This document shows positions 8,869 to 16,040 of a DNA stretch of 64,000 nt, one piece after another. The stretch comes from Roseibium suaedae (GTDB lineage: Bacteria > Pseudomonadota > Alphaproteobacteria > Rhizobiales > Stappiaceae). Made by a program: the position numbers and the translations under genes. Under the pieces are notes generated by a model, which worked only from the letters and a program-made list of their open reading frames with translations, did not search any database and was not told the DNA's origin. Each line of letters starts with the position of its first letter. The stretch's first letter is position 1. The DNA is taken from NCBI RefSeq assembly GCF_900142725.1, contig NZ_FRBW01000009.1, positions 1 to 64,000 on the forward strand. Reading direction: 5' to 3'.

Positions 8869-9237
8869 TGCCGTCAACCCGTCACCCTGTAACCGTCAAC
8901 CGGGTCAACCCCGTCAACCCTGCCAAAATCTGATCTATCCGAAAAACCTGTGCCCTCAGTCCGCCCGCATATGATGAGGTCCCCCGGAAGGACCCGTGAC
9001 CGGGAAAGCCAAGGGGGGCTGGCGGTCGGGCCGGGCTTCGGCCAAACAAAAACCCCGGCCGCGTTTCCGCTCCGGGGTCTTGAACCTTTTTCAGTACGAC
9101 GAAGGTATGTCAAACTACGATTGTAGATCAAGCCTTTTTTCAAAGTGAAAATCAAACGAGCGCAAAACGATGTCAACATATTGAAAAATAATATTAATTC
9201 TCAGATCACACAATGATCTAAATAATCACACTCAAAT
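8869..9237. other. Non-coding stretch upstream of the packaging operon
   Basis: This 369-base gap shows no convincing gene. It contains tandem GTCAACC-type sequences close to the terminase start (8,875-8,920), a strong bidirectional hairpin at 9,044-9,078 and then AT-rich DNA running into the orphan gene. By analogy with lambda, a cos or packaging recognition site is likely to lie here, next to the small terminase gene; I cannot identify its core. Confidence 0.5.
9044..9078 (-). terminator. Rho-independent terminator ending the orphan-gene transcript
   Basis: On the minus strand, ACCCCGG pairs with CCGGGGT around a 13-base loop and is followed by TTTTTGTTT. It is placed to stop leftward transcription coming from the orphan gene at 9,238-10,044 before the terminase genes. 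The reverse strand has only a weak T run. Confidence 0.75.
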
Positions 9238-10044
9238 CTAACGTTTTTTTCTATCCGACACATAAAATCTAGACTCCTTTACAAGTAGTCTATCTTTCAC
9301 CACACGCGAAATAAATTCCCTATCAAGTGACATCATGTCCTTATCAGAGGAAATTATTTTATATGATTCACAAAGCATTTCTTGACTATGCTTATAGTGT
9401 AGTCTGAGCATTTCCATGCCGCGAATTGAAGACAGAACCTTTCTTTCATCAAAATTAACTGGCTCGTTGTTCAAACGAACAGAACTACCGCGATAGGTAA
9501 CCATAAACGGAACCGTAGATGTAATGTCGCAATAACTTACAAATATCAGCAACCTGAAATAGCCGAATTTAAGATCATAAAAATTAAAATCATCACATTT
9601 GATTCCAAGATCCTCCTTTAAATTCGTCACGAATACGCTGTAACATATCGACGTCGTCAGATTGAAGTAATTACCAACATATACATTCTTATCCTTATCT
9701 CGAATATTAAAGGGCTCCTGACGAGGCGGCCCACCCTCCACACGAAAGAAGACCGGAAACAGAAGAAAATCCTTAGTATTCTTTATGAGTGATACGGTTT
9801 TCTCTATATCACCGTTCCCGTATATTGTTTCATGACTTAGGCAGGTGTCGTTACCTTCGTTCGACTTATGTACAGTGAAGTGACCTTCTTTGTACGGCCT
9901 ATTGCTGCCAAGCGTATGCAATGAAGCAAATGCCTTGTTGATTGAAATAATTAGATCACCGCTTTTAACCTCTTTGACTGTGAATAGAGTTATTCTCGCA
10001 CCGTTCATTATAGCTAAGACGCGTGTTTTTGGCTTTTTCGCCAT
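9238..10044 (-). CDS. AT-rich orphan protein of unknown function (possible moron)
   Basis: I do not recognise this protein. The start is taken as ATG 10,044 (MAKKPKTRVLAIMNGARITL), with GAGGTG eight bases upstream. The 268-residue product is soluble, mixed alpha/beta, rich in Lys, Asn, Phe and Tyr, with an RDKDKNVYVGNYFNL segment mid-protein and a basic C terminus ending SDRKKR. Base composition is far more AT-rich than the phage genes on both sides, indicating separate acquisition. It has its own AT-rich promoter region and a downstream terminator, so it is an independent cassette between replication and packaging genes, the usual place for lysogeny-expressed cargo. A role such as superinfection exclusion or defence is only an inference. 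Confidence 0.7.
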   Translation of the reverse strand: MAKKPKTRVLAIMNGARITLFTVKEVKSGDLIISINKAFASLHTLGSNRPYKEGHFTVHKSNEGNDTCLSHETIYGNGDIEKTVSLIKNTKDFLLFPVFFRVEGGPPRQEPFNIRDKDKNVYVGNYFNLTTSICYSVFVTNLKEDLGIKCDDFNFYDLKFGYFRLLIFVSYCDITSTVPFMVTYRGSSVRLNNEPVNFDERKVLSSIRGMEMLRLHYKHSQEMLCESYKIISSDKDMMSLDREFISRVVKDRLLVKESRFYVSDRKKR

Positions 10045-10064
10045 TAAATACACCTCACATCACA

Positions 10065-10090
10065 ATTATATGTTGGAATAGGTAATTCAA
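10065..10090 (-). promoter_or_regulatory. Candidate promoter of the orphan gene
   Basis: A perfect -10 hexamer TATAAT (10,070-10,065 on the minus strand) lies 20 bases ahead of the orphan gene's start codon, with GAGGTG between them. The nearest -35-like hexamer is TTGAAT at 10,090-10,085, but its 14-base spacing is shorter than ideal. The rest of the 238-base gap up to 10,291 is AT-rich and holds no gene that I can see. Confidence 0.45.
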
Positions 10091-10291
10091 TTTTTGAGCT
10101 TAAGTAAAAATAAGTCAAATACCTATCTATAACTGAATCTAAAACTATATCAGAACGATGAGGTCAATGTTTTGAGTCTCACCCGTGATCGAAGATTAAG
10201 CTACTTGGCAATTAGCGCCAAACCTTCTGAGAACAAAAACGCCCACTTTCGCGTTTCCTGGAGGATGCAACGGCAATACAGGCTGCCCCCT

Positions 10292-11134
10292 TTAGGTAAC
10301 TTCTGCACTATTCACACCTTTTAGAATTCTCCCGAAAACGCCACCAGACCAATCAGCGCCCATGCCCCCATCCCAAGGGCGCCAGGACCGGCGCGTTGCC
10401 ACCGGTTCGAACTCGGAAAGCTTGCCCCGCAGATTTTCCGCCAGTTCATCGAGCGCCATCCGGTAGAGCGCAAACTCCCCACGCTCAACCAGAACCGGAA
10501 TCGGGTCCGGTGAGAGCTGGAACTTGAAATAAGCGCCCGGCTTCAGCCCCTTCCGCCGCGCATCCCACCCATCGTCGACCTCATAGGCAAACTCCCGCAC
10601 TTCGCCGAACGGACCAACCGAGTGCTCAACCACTTCCCGGAACCCAATCGGCGCCCCATTCGCACCGGTCAGCGCCTTCAGTTCCGGGCATTCCCCTGCC
10701 CCATCAGGCGCATGCCCAAGCACCGCGACCTTGCGGACCAGGACAGACAACGATTGCCGCAACACCGGCACGCCATTTGCCCCCGTCCGGACCAGAACCG
10801 ACCGCGCCTGATCCAGCGCCTGATCGGCATAGCTTTCAAACTTCATCAGCTCCGGCATCGGGTTCCACTTGCGGGACAGGACAATGCCCCGGCCATCGAG
10901 CCGCGCCACCGCATGATGAACGCAGACCGCATCTGGATGCGGCTCACCTTCGCTGTCCAGATCCGGCAACACGCCATACCGGTTGTCATCCACCCGCGTC
11001 AGCAGTTCCGCGAAGCTTCCAACCGAAGCCCAGGCGCTCTTGACCGGCGCCGGACCAGTGCGCTGCGGCTTGTCCTTGATGAGTTCCTCGCAATAAGCCC
11101 ACCGCAGCAGCTTCTCGATATCAATCAGCTTCAT
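10292..11134 (-). CDS. Hypothetical phage protein downstream of the helicase
   Basis: A 280-residue protein beginning MKLIDIEKLLRWAYCEELIK. It is soluble, with the conspicuous sequences DAVCVHHAVARLDGRGIVLS and LSRKWNPMPELMKFESYADQ, a middle helical part and a C-terminal region SEFEPVATRRSWRPWDGGMG. I recall similar proteins next to DUF5906 helicases in alphaproteobacterial phages but know no function. The start codon overlaps the stop of the repeat-containing reading frame upstream (TGATG), which suggests translation coupled to the replication operon; a role linked to replication is plausible. Confidence 0.6.
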   Translation of the reverse strand: MKLIDIEKLLRWAYCEELIKDKPQRTGPAPVKSAWASVGSFAELLTRVDDNRYGVLPDLDSEGEPHPDAVCVHHAVARLDGRGIVLSRKWNPMPELMKFESYADQALDQARSVLVRTGANGVPVLRQSLSVLVRKVAVLGHAPDGAGECPELKALTGANGAPIGFREVVEHSVGPFGEVREFAYEVDDGWDARRKGLKPGAYFKFQLSPDPIPVLVERGEFALYRMALDELAENLRGKLSEFEPVATRRSWRPWDGGMGADWSGGVFGRILKGVNSAEVT

Positions 11135-11448
11135 CAGAACCCCCGGTCCATATGGTCCATACTGGTCCAGTCAAAATAAAAACAGTATGGACCAGTATTT
11201 CCGTGCCATTTCAAAGCGTTAGACAAGCGGTCCAGACGGTCCATAACTTTCAGCTCCGAGAGAGCAGGGCCAAAGGGGGACAAGCCCTCACGCGCACGCG
11301 CACGCACGCGGGGCGCAAATCTGTATGGACCATATGGACCATGTGGACCGGTCGTTGATTTCATTAATGAATTTCGGTCCATAGGCGGGCCACCGGTCCA
11401 TAACTTGTGTGGACCGAGAGCCGCTGAGCGTCCTTCTCCCCCTACCAT
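11134..11448 (-). CDS. Possible small protein encoded across the TGGACC repeats
   Basis: An open frame of 104 codons bridges helicase and downstream gene exactly: its ATG overlaps the helicase stop (ATGGTAG) and its TGA overlaps the next ATG (TGATG). These two junctions argue for a translated gene. Against it, the product is odd (TGPHGPYGPYRF, MDRLDRLS, WTSMDHMDRGF), and the repeats that it contains occur in different reading phases, so selection there seems to act on DNA rather than protein. It may be a genuine coupled gene overlapping an origin, or a spacer that merely stayed open to keep translation coupled. Confidence 0.35.
   Translation of the reverse strand: MVGGEGRSAALGPHKLWTGGPPMDRNSLMKSTTGPHGPYGPYRFAPRVRARAREGLSPFGPALSELKVMDRLDRLSNALKWHGNTGPYCFYFDWTSMDHMDRGF
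11145..11415. repeat. Iteron-like cluster of TGGACC/GGTCCA repeats, candidate phage origin
   Basis: Twelve copies of TGGACC or its complement fall within 271 bases. GGTCCA starts at 11,145, 11,154, 11,164, 11,229, 11,238, 11,376 and 11,395; TGGACC starts at 11,188, 11,326, 11,335, 11,344 and 11,410. Most are extended to TATGGACC. Clusters are spaced 9-10 bases apart, close to one helical turn. A purine/pyrimidine-alternating CGCGCACGCG stretch lies in the middle (about 11,291-11,310). Position right after the primase and helicase genes fits an initiator-binding origin. Confidence 0.6.
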
Positions 11449-13076
11449 CCTGTCTCTCCATGGCCTGAGTTTTCGGCGCCAGACGGCAAGTCCTGCGGCT
11501 CATCCGGCCAATCAACAGCCTGCCCCACGGCAGCTTCAAAGCTTGCCCGGCAATCCTTCAGGGGCGGAAACACATAAGCCCGCTTCCTTTGCCCGCTGCG
11601 CGGCCGCGTGTCCTGAATGTCAGGGATCAGCTTCATCAGCGCCCGGCCGAACTCATTCAGGTTGTTCCGCCGCTTGATGCCCACCTTGTCTGCCCAGGTC
11701 AGATACTCATCGAATAGAACCTGCTTCACCACATGCGGATCCGGGCACCACGTGTCATCCGCCCGCAGCAAAGCCCCTTCGCTCAGCCGCTCGAACAGAT
11801 AGGCATCGACGCTATCCAGTGTCCGCAGCTTCTGCTGCAACAGCGCCCCGGTGCGCGGCACATGGCGCAGGTTCACCTTTGAAAGGTCAAAGGACAGAAG
11901 ATCCGCAAGCAAGGCCTGATAGCCCCCCGCTTCCAGTTCCTCGAACATCTGCGCGAAATAACCGTGGTTTTCCTTCGCGTGCCCCGCGCAATCCAGCACG
12001 CAATAGCGCCGCTCATCCTTGCCCGCTGGCACCACCCAATCCTCATTGGAGGTCATCATCACGCGCACATAATTGTCCAGGCGATAAGGGTCGACGCCCT
12101 TGGATTCAATCATCTGCGTCTTGGAAGTGATCAGCCCTTTCAGCCGCCCTTCCGCCACCTTGTCACCGGCCCACACCGCCTCTTCCGCCTGAAGCAGCAG
12201 ACAGGCGGACATATGCGCGTTGAACTGCCCGGTCACATAGCGTGGCTCATCCACCATGAAATAGTGCGAGCCGATCAGCGCGCCGAACACTTCCCCCATG
12301 ACGGACTTGCCGGTGCCCATCAGCCCGCGCACCACAAGCGCCGTTCCCGGCCGCTCCCGTGGTTTCTGCATCAAATGGGCGAACCAGGCGAACACCCAAA
12401 GAAACAGGCCCTCATCCCCGCCGCAGATGTTGGTCAGCATGTGGTCGCGGAAGATCGCATAAGACCCGGCCCGCGCATCAGGTGCGCAGGCGAAGCCGCG
12501 CCAAAGATTCAGATACCCCGGCGTCCCCTGCCCGTTTTCCGGATCAGGATGGAACTCGATGCCATCATATTGGCGCCGGTGCCGCTCGCCTTCCCAGCGC
12601 TTGGCCCAGGTGATGGTCTTTATCTTCCCGTCAGCGCCGCGCACCTGGGTGTATTTGTTCGAAAACATATGCCGAAAACTGTCGACCTGGACCACGCGGA
12701 TCCTGTCTTCCACCTTCGCCCCCGGCTGTTCGCGCACCATCGCCACCTTGCTGCCGATCAGAACCAGCGCCCAGGCGCGGTTGATCTCTTCAAGAGAATA
12801 GCCCCAGTCCTGCGGCACCGGCGCGTTTCCGCCCGTGTAGTTCTCAGTCTCCGGCGCTTCCGGCGCGGCAATGCCGTCTTCATCAGCAAGGCCCGGCTGG
12901 ATGGATTGCTCCATCAGCTCGCGCACGCGGGCGCGGCCATCCCGCTTCCCCTTTTGCCCCTGCTCTCCCTCCCGCTCCAATTGTCCGGAGGCAAGCTCAG
13001 CCCGCAGCTTTGCGGTCATGTCGGCAACGGCGGCCTTGCCGCCAGCCTCCGTGCCTGTCTGCATTGTCCCGCTCAT
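11442..13076 (-). CDS. Phage replicative helicase, DUF5906/superfamily 3 type
   Basis: A 544-residue protein. The N-terminal 80 residues are a charged, Gly/Glu-rich linker; the rest is the SF3-type ATPase: Walker A GLMGTGKS near residue 250, Walker B-like LLLQAEEAVWAGD, and sensor-1-like RVMMTSNEDWVVP followed by an arginine-rich DERRYCVLD. It shares the DUF5906 family with many phage primase-helicases, but here the primase is a separate upstream gene. It overlaps that gene by four bases. It presumably loads at, and unwinds, the repeat-rich origin just downstream. The C-terminal domain (about 440-520) with YLTWADKVGIKRRNN looks DNA-binding. Confidence 0.88.
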   Translation of the reverse strand: MSGTMQTGTEAGGKAAVADMTAKLRAELASGQLEREGEQGQKGKRDGRARVRELMEQSIQPGLADEDGIAAPEAPETENYTGGNAPVPQDWGYSLEEINRAWALVLIGSKVAMVREQPGAKVEDRIRVVQVDSFRHMFSNKYTQVRGADGKIKTITWAKRWEGERHRRQYDGIEFHPDPENGQGTPGYLNLWRGFACAPDARAGSYAIFRDHMLTNICGGDEGLFLWVFAWFAHLMQKPRERPGTALVVRGLMGTGKSVMGEVFGALIGSHYFMVDEPRYVTGQFNAHMSACLLLQAEEAVWAGDKVAEGRLKGLITSKTQMIESKGVDPYRLDNYVRVMMTSNEDWVVPAGKDERRYCVLDCAGHAKENHGYFAQMFEELEAGGYQALLADLLSFDLSKVNLRHVPRTGALLQQKLRTLDSVDAYLFERLSEGALLRADDTWCPDPHVVKQVLFDEYLTWADKVGIKRRNNLNEFGRALMKLIPDIQDTRPRSGQRKRAYVFPPLKDCRASFEAAVGQAVDWPDEPQDLPSGAENSGHGETGW

Positions 13077-14287
13077 GCGCTCGCCCCCTCTTGCAGGAGG
13101 TCGTTGAAGTCCATCCCATCCGGCGCCAGTTTCGGGCTAACCACCCGGTCAGGGGTCTGATAGCGGGCCTTCGCCCGTTCCAGCACCTGGCAGACGGTAA
13201 AGCGGTCGCTGTCCCCATCGCCAAGCGGCAGAAACTCACGCACGCAATCCGGAATCGCGATAGCACGAGGATCGCTCAGATCCGGCACAGGACCAGGCAC
13301 TTTCAGCGGCCGTCCGGCCGTGTTCAAAAGCTCCGGATGATCGACGGATGCCACCGCCTTGCCGCCCAGGTTCTGCAGGCTGATCGCAACCCAATAAGCG
13401 GTGCGCTCAAAGACAGGCATGCCAAACTCGGCAACGAGAGGCGAGGCAGTCGTCTCCCATCCCTCACCCATCACCAACCGGTCAAACCGCTCAGGCGTCC
13501 ACAGCTTCAGGGTCGCCCCGCGCTGGCTGCCGCGATACTTGCGCGGGGCAACCAGCGGGCGCGTGCCGTCTGCATTCGGTTCTGCCTCAGGGTCCTCAAT
13601 CTGGATCTTCTTCCCCGGCCGGGCCGGATCGATCCAGGTCATGTGAACACCGGCAAAGGAGCCGTCCGCGAAAGTGGCAGGCAGCAGCAGCGCAGGCCCA
13701 GAGAACAGCACGAACAGCTCCGGCTTTTTCTGCCCCGGCACCTTGCGCTGATGCCAATATTTGAGATGCGGAACAAACCGGATCGGCAGGGACACAGGAC
13801 ACGGCAGCAAACCCCGCCCGCGCACATAGCCGGCGCCTTCCGTACCGGAGACGCGGCCACCAAGGTTCCAGATCTTCAGGGCGCGGGCGATTTCTTCCCG
13901 CCGCCGCCGCTCGGCTTCTGCCTCCGCCTGCTCCCGGCGCCTGGCCGTTTCAGCCGCCTGCCGGGCAACCTCTTCGGCGCTCAAGGGTTCCGCCTCAGCG
14001 TCCCCGCCCAAGGCCTCGACAGCCTCGGCAAAGCTCATTCCCTTGAAGTCCTGCAGGAAGCGGATCTGATCGCCCGCCGCCCCGCAGCCAAAGCAATGGT
14101 AGCGCTGCTTCGGGTCTTCACAGTGGAAGCTGGGGCTCTTCTCCCCGTGGAAGGGGCAGCAAGCCCAGAAGTCGCCTTTGCCCGGCTGGGTCTTGGCCCG
14201 GTCCCAGGTCACATGCGGGCCGATGATAGACGAGATCGGATGGCGGTCCTTCACCCGCTGCAACTCAGCATCAGAAAAGCGCTTCAT
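13073..14287 (-). CDS. DNA primase with CHC2 zinc finger and Toprim domain
   Basis: The start is ATG 14,287 (MKRFSDAELQRVKDRHPISS), overlapping the previous gene's stop as ATGA and preceded by GGAAAGGGGG; the frame is open 12 codons further. The 404-residue product has the zinc ribbon CCPFHGEKSPSFH...YHCFGCGAAGD in the first 80 residues, an Ala/Glu/Arg-rich coiled linker (about 110-150), and a Toprim-like region with LVMGEGWETTASPLV (the conserved Glu of Toprim) and later acidic residues. It makes RNA primers for phage replication in complex with the helicase encoded downstream. Confidence 0.9.
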   Translation of the reverse strand: MKRFSDAELQRVKDRHPISSIIGPHVTWDRAKTQPGKGDFWACCPFHGEKSPSFHCEDPKQRYHCFGCGAAGDQIRFLQDFKGMSFAEAVEALGGDAEAEPLSAEEVARQAAETARRREQAEAEAERRRREEIARALKIWNLGGRVSGTEGAGYVRGRGLLPCPVSLPIRFVPHLKYWHQRKVPGQKKPELFVLFSGPALLLPATFADGSFAGVHMTWIDPARPGKKIQIEDPEAEPNADGTRPLVAPRKYRGSQRGATLKLWTPERFDRLVMGEGWETTASPLVAEFGMPVFERTAYWVAISLQNLGGKAVASVDHPELLNTAGRPLKVPGPVPDLSDPRAIAIPDCVREFLPLGDGDSDRFTVCQVLERAKARYQTPDRVVSPKLAPDGMDFNDLLQEGASA

Positions 14288-14529
14288 GCCCGCCCCCTTT
14301 CCAGGGACAGCCTGTCCGCACAATCCGCCAGCCGTTCATGCCGCTTGCGCATTTGCAGCGCAAGAAAGCTGGCAGCGGTCAGGCCAGCGCTATCCGCCTT
14401 TTGCGGACAGCCGGAAATCGTCTCCAGAACCGCCGACAGCGCATAGGAGAGATCCCGTAAATCATGGATTTGGTTTTGGAGCTTGATTAGACACGCGGGC
14501 TCACAAGCCGCTTTGACGCTCAATGCCAT
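14284..14529 (-). CDS. Small protein at the head of the replication operon
   Basis: The start is ATG 14,529 with AAGGAAA upstream; the upstream open frame is poor protein. The 81-residue product (MALSVKAACEPACLIKLQNQ...) is mostly helical with a probable coiled coil in the middle and a basic C terminus. It overlaps the primase start by ATGA. I do not recognise the family. Its place as first gene of the primase-helicase operon suggests a replication accessory or regulatory role. Confidence 0.6.
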   Translation of the reverse strand: MALSVKAACEPACLIKLQNQIHDLRDLSYALSAVLETISGCPQKADSAGLTAASFLALQMRKRHERLADCADRLSLERGRA

Positions 14530-14912
14530 GGCCGGTTTCCTTCGGTTAACCGATAAGGTCTGGCCAACAGCTCTCACCCTGGTGGCCGGACGTGCCGGGT
14601 TGAGAGACTGGCCCGAAGGAACCAGCGAACCCGAAGGTTCCCCAGCACGCCCAGCCATAGGATGCGCACGCAATCTATATGGGAACGCGCACGAAAAAAC
14701 GCGCCCGCAAAGGTGCATGACGCGCTGAGCGTCTTCGGACAGTCGGGCTCTCATCCCCGATCCGGACCTTTTTCGCCCGGACGCCCAAAACATGCTCTGA
14801 TTTGCGGAAAGGGTCAAGACAAGGCTGCTCATGCCGCAACTCTCCCCTTGTGAAGCGGCACAGCCTTTGGTTTTAATCTTGCTTCTCTAAACTCGAGCTG
14901 GACCAGACCTTT
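14530..14912. other. Divergent regulatory gap between replication operon and membrane-gene pair
   Basis: This 383-base gap separates the leftward replication operon from two rightward genes and should hold both promoters. I see a short interrupted palindrome GGAACC...GGTTCC at 14,618-14,641 and GC-rich DNA that changes to lower GC toward 14,870, but no confident promoter hexamers and no gene. Confidence 0.4.
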
Positions 14913-16022
14913 ATGCGAGACGCGCCTTCCCCGGATAGGGCACGAGATAAGACACTGACGGGGAAGCCCGACAGCGATTTTTCCGCACGGGATGCTCTGG
15001 TCGCAGGGATTTTTCTTGGCTGTATTGGCCTTGGTCTCATGGCTCTGATTGTCGCCAATCAGAATGTGGAATGGACCTGGCAATACTGGGGCGAGCACAC
15101 GGTCAACCAGGACGGCATAACCGCAACGAGGTTCGACCGCTCGGCGATCAGCAGAAATTTCTTCCTCGGCTTTCTTGCTGTTGTTGGCCTTGGTCTTGCC
15201 ATATGGCGCTCTTGGCTGTCCTACCTCCAAACGCGCACCGGTCTCCGCCAAGCAGCTACCGCCGAGCGTGGTCTGATTATTGATAGGTATCAGAAAGGCG
15301 CCTTGATGCTGGAAAGTGAGGAACTCACTGTCCGACTGGCTGGCGTCTATGCTCTTCGGGATCTGGCTCTGAGCGACCCAGACGAAACCTATATTTTGGT
15401 TCTCGATGTGCTTACTGGCTTTGTTCGCGAACGAACCCAGAAGGACATTATTAGGGAAGATGGCATTCTTTCTGATGCGACACCAAAGGCGCCACCGAAA
15501 GCACGATTTGCGCCAGATCTTCAGGAAGCAATTGATGCGGTCTCGCACATTAGAAACAAAGTTTCTGATGCAATCTTGATAGAAAGAGAAGCGCAGTGGA
15601 GTTTGAGGATCATCAACTCTAACCTTAGACACATAAATTTGTCGTATAAAAATTTGACCAACGGCGTATTTGCCGGATCCATATTCGATAAAGCTTTCAT
15701 TTTGTGTGCGGATTTTTCGAATTGTCGCCTTGTAAACGCGAGTTTTTGGGGCGCAACTGTGATAGCCACGGACATTTCTGGAGCTAATCTTAAAGACGTA
15801 ACTATGAGCGCGCACACTACATTCAAGGTTTGGGCGTATGAAGACAATTTGCCTCAAGATGTTCCGGAGGAGCTGCGCAAGGCTATACCGCTGCGACATA
15901 GATCCGAACCTTGGGGCGATTTCGTCAATAGAGCGATCAAGGAGTGGCCTGATGCAAATTGGGAGACATACTTGAAAAGCTTTCCACCCATTTCCGACAA
16001 AAAATTCCAAAAGATTGAATAA
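14913..16022 (+). CDS. Two-TM membrane protein with C-terminal pentapeptide-like region (first of pair)
   Basis: A 369-residue protein. Two membrane helices are predicted at about 28-48 (ALVAGIFLGCIGLGLMALIV) and 83-98, followed by a conserved-looking cytoplasmic segment, AERGLIIDRYQKGALMLESE then RLAGVYALRDLA, and a pentapeptide-repeat-like part around 230-300 (NLRHINLSYKNLTNGVFAGS, SGANLKD). This 2TM + 'R..KA...L....R..G..AL..LA' + pentapeptide layout is known from a widespread family of unknown function. It runs against the direction of neighbouring phage genes and is followed after 18 bases by a gene of the same layout, so the two form a cassette. Role unknown; immunity or exclusion at the membrane is an inference. 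Confidence 0.75.
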   Translation: MRDAPSPDRARDKTLTGKPDSDFSARDALVAGIFLGCIGLGLMALIVANQNVEWTWQYWGEHTVNQDGITATRFDRSAISRNFFLGFLAVVGLGLAIWRSWLSYLQTRTGLRQAATAERGLIIDRYQKGALMLESEELTVRLAGVYALRDLALSDPDETYILVLDVLTGFVRERTQKDIIREDGILSDATPKAPPKARFAPDLQEAIDAVSHIRNKVSDAILIEREAQWSLRIINSNLRHINLSYKNLTNGVFAGSIFDKAFILCADFSNCRLVNASFWGATVIATDISGANLKDVTMSAHTTFKVWAYEDNLPQDVPEELRKAIPLRHRSEPWGDFVNRAIKEWPDANWETYLKSFPPISDKKFQKIE

Positions 16023-16040
16023 AGAAGAACGTGTAGAAAG

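Noticed and set aside
11291-11310. CGCGCACGCG alternating stretch considered as Z-DNA-forming element
   Set aside because: Too short to argue a separate function; mentioned only as part of the origin-like region.
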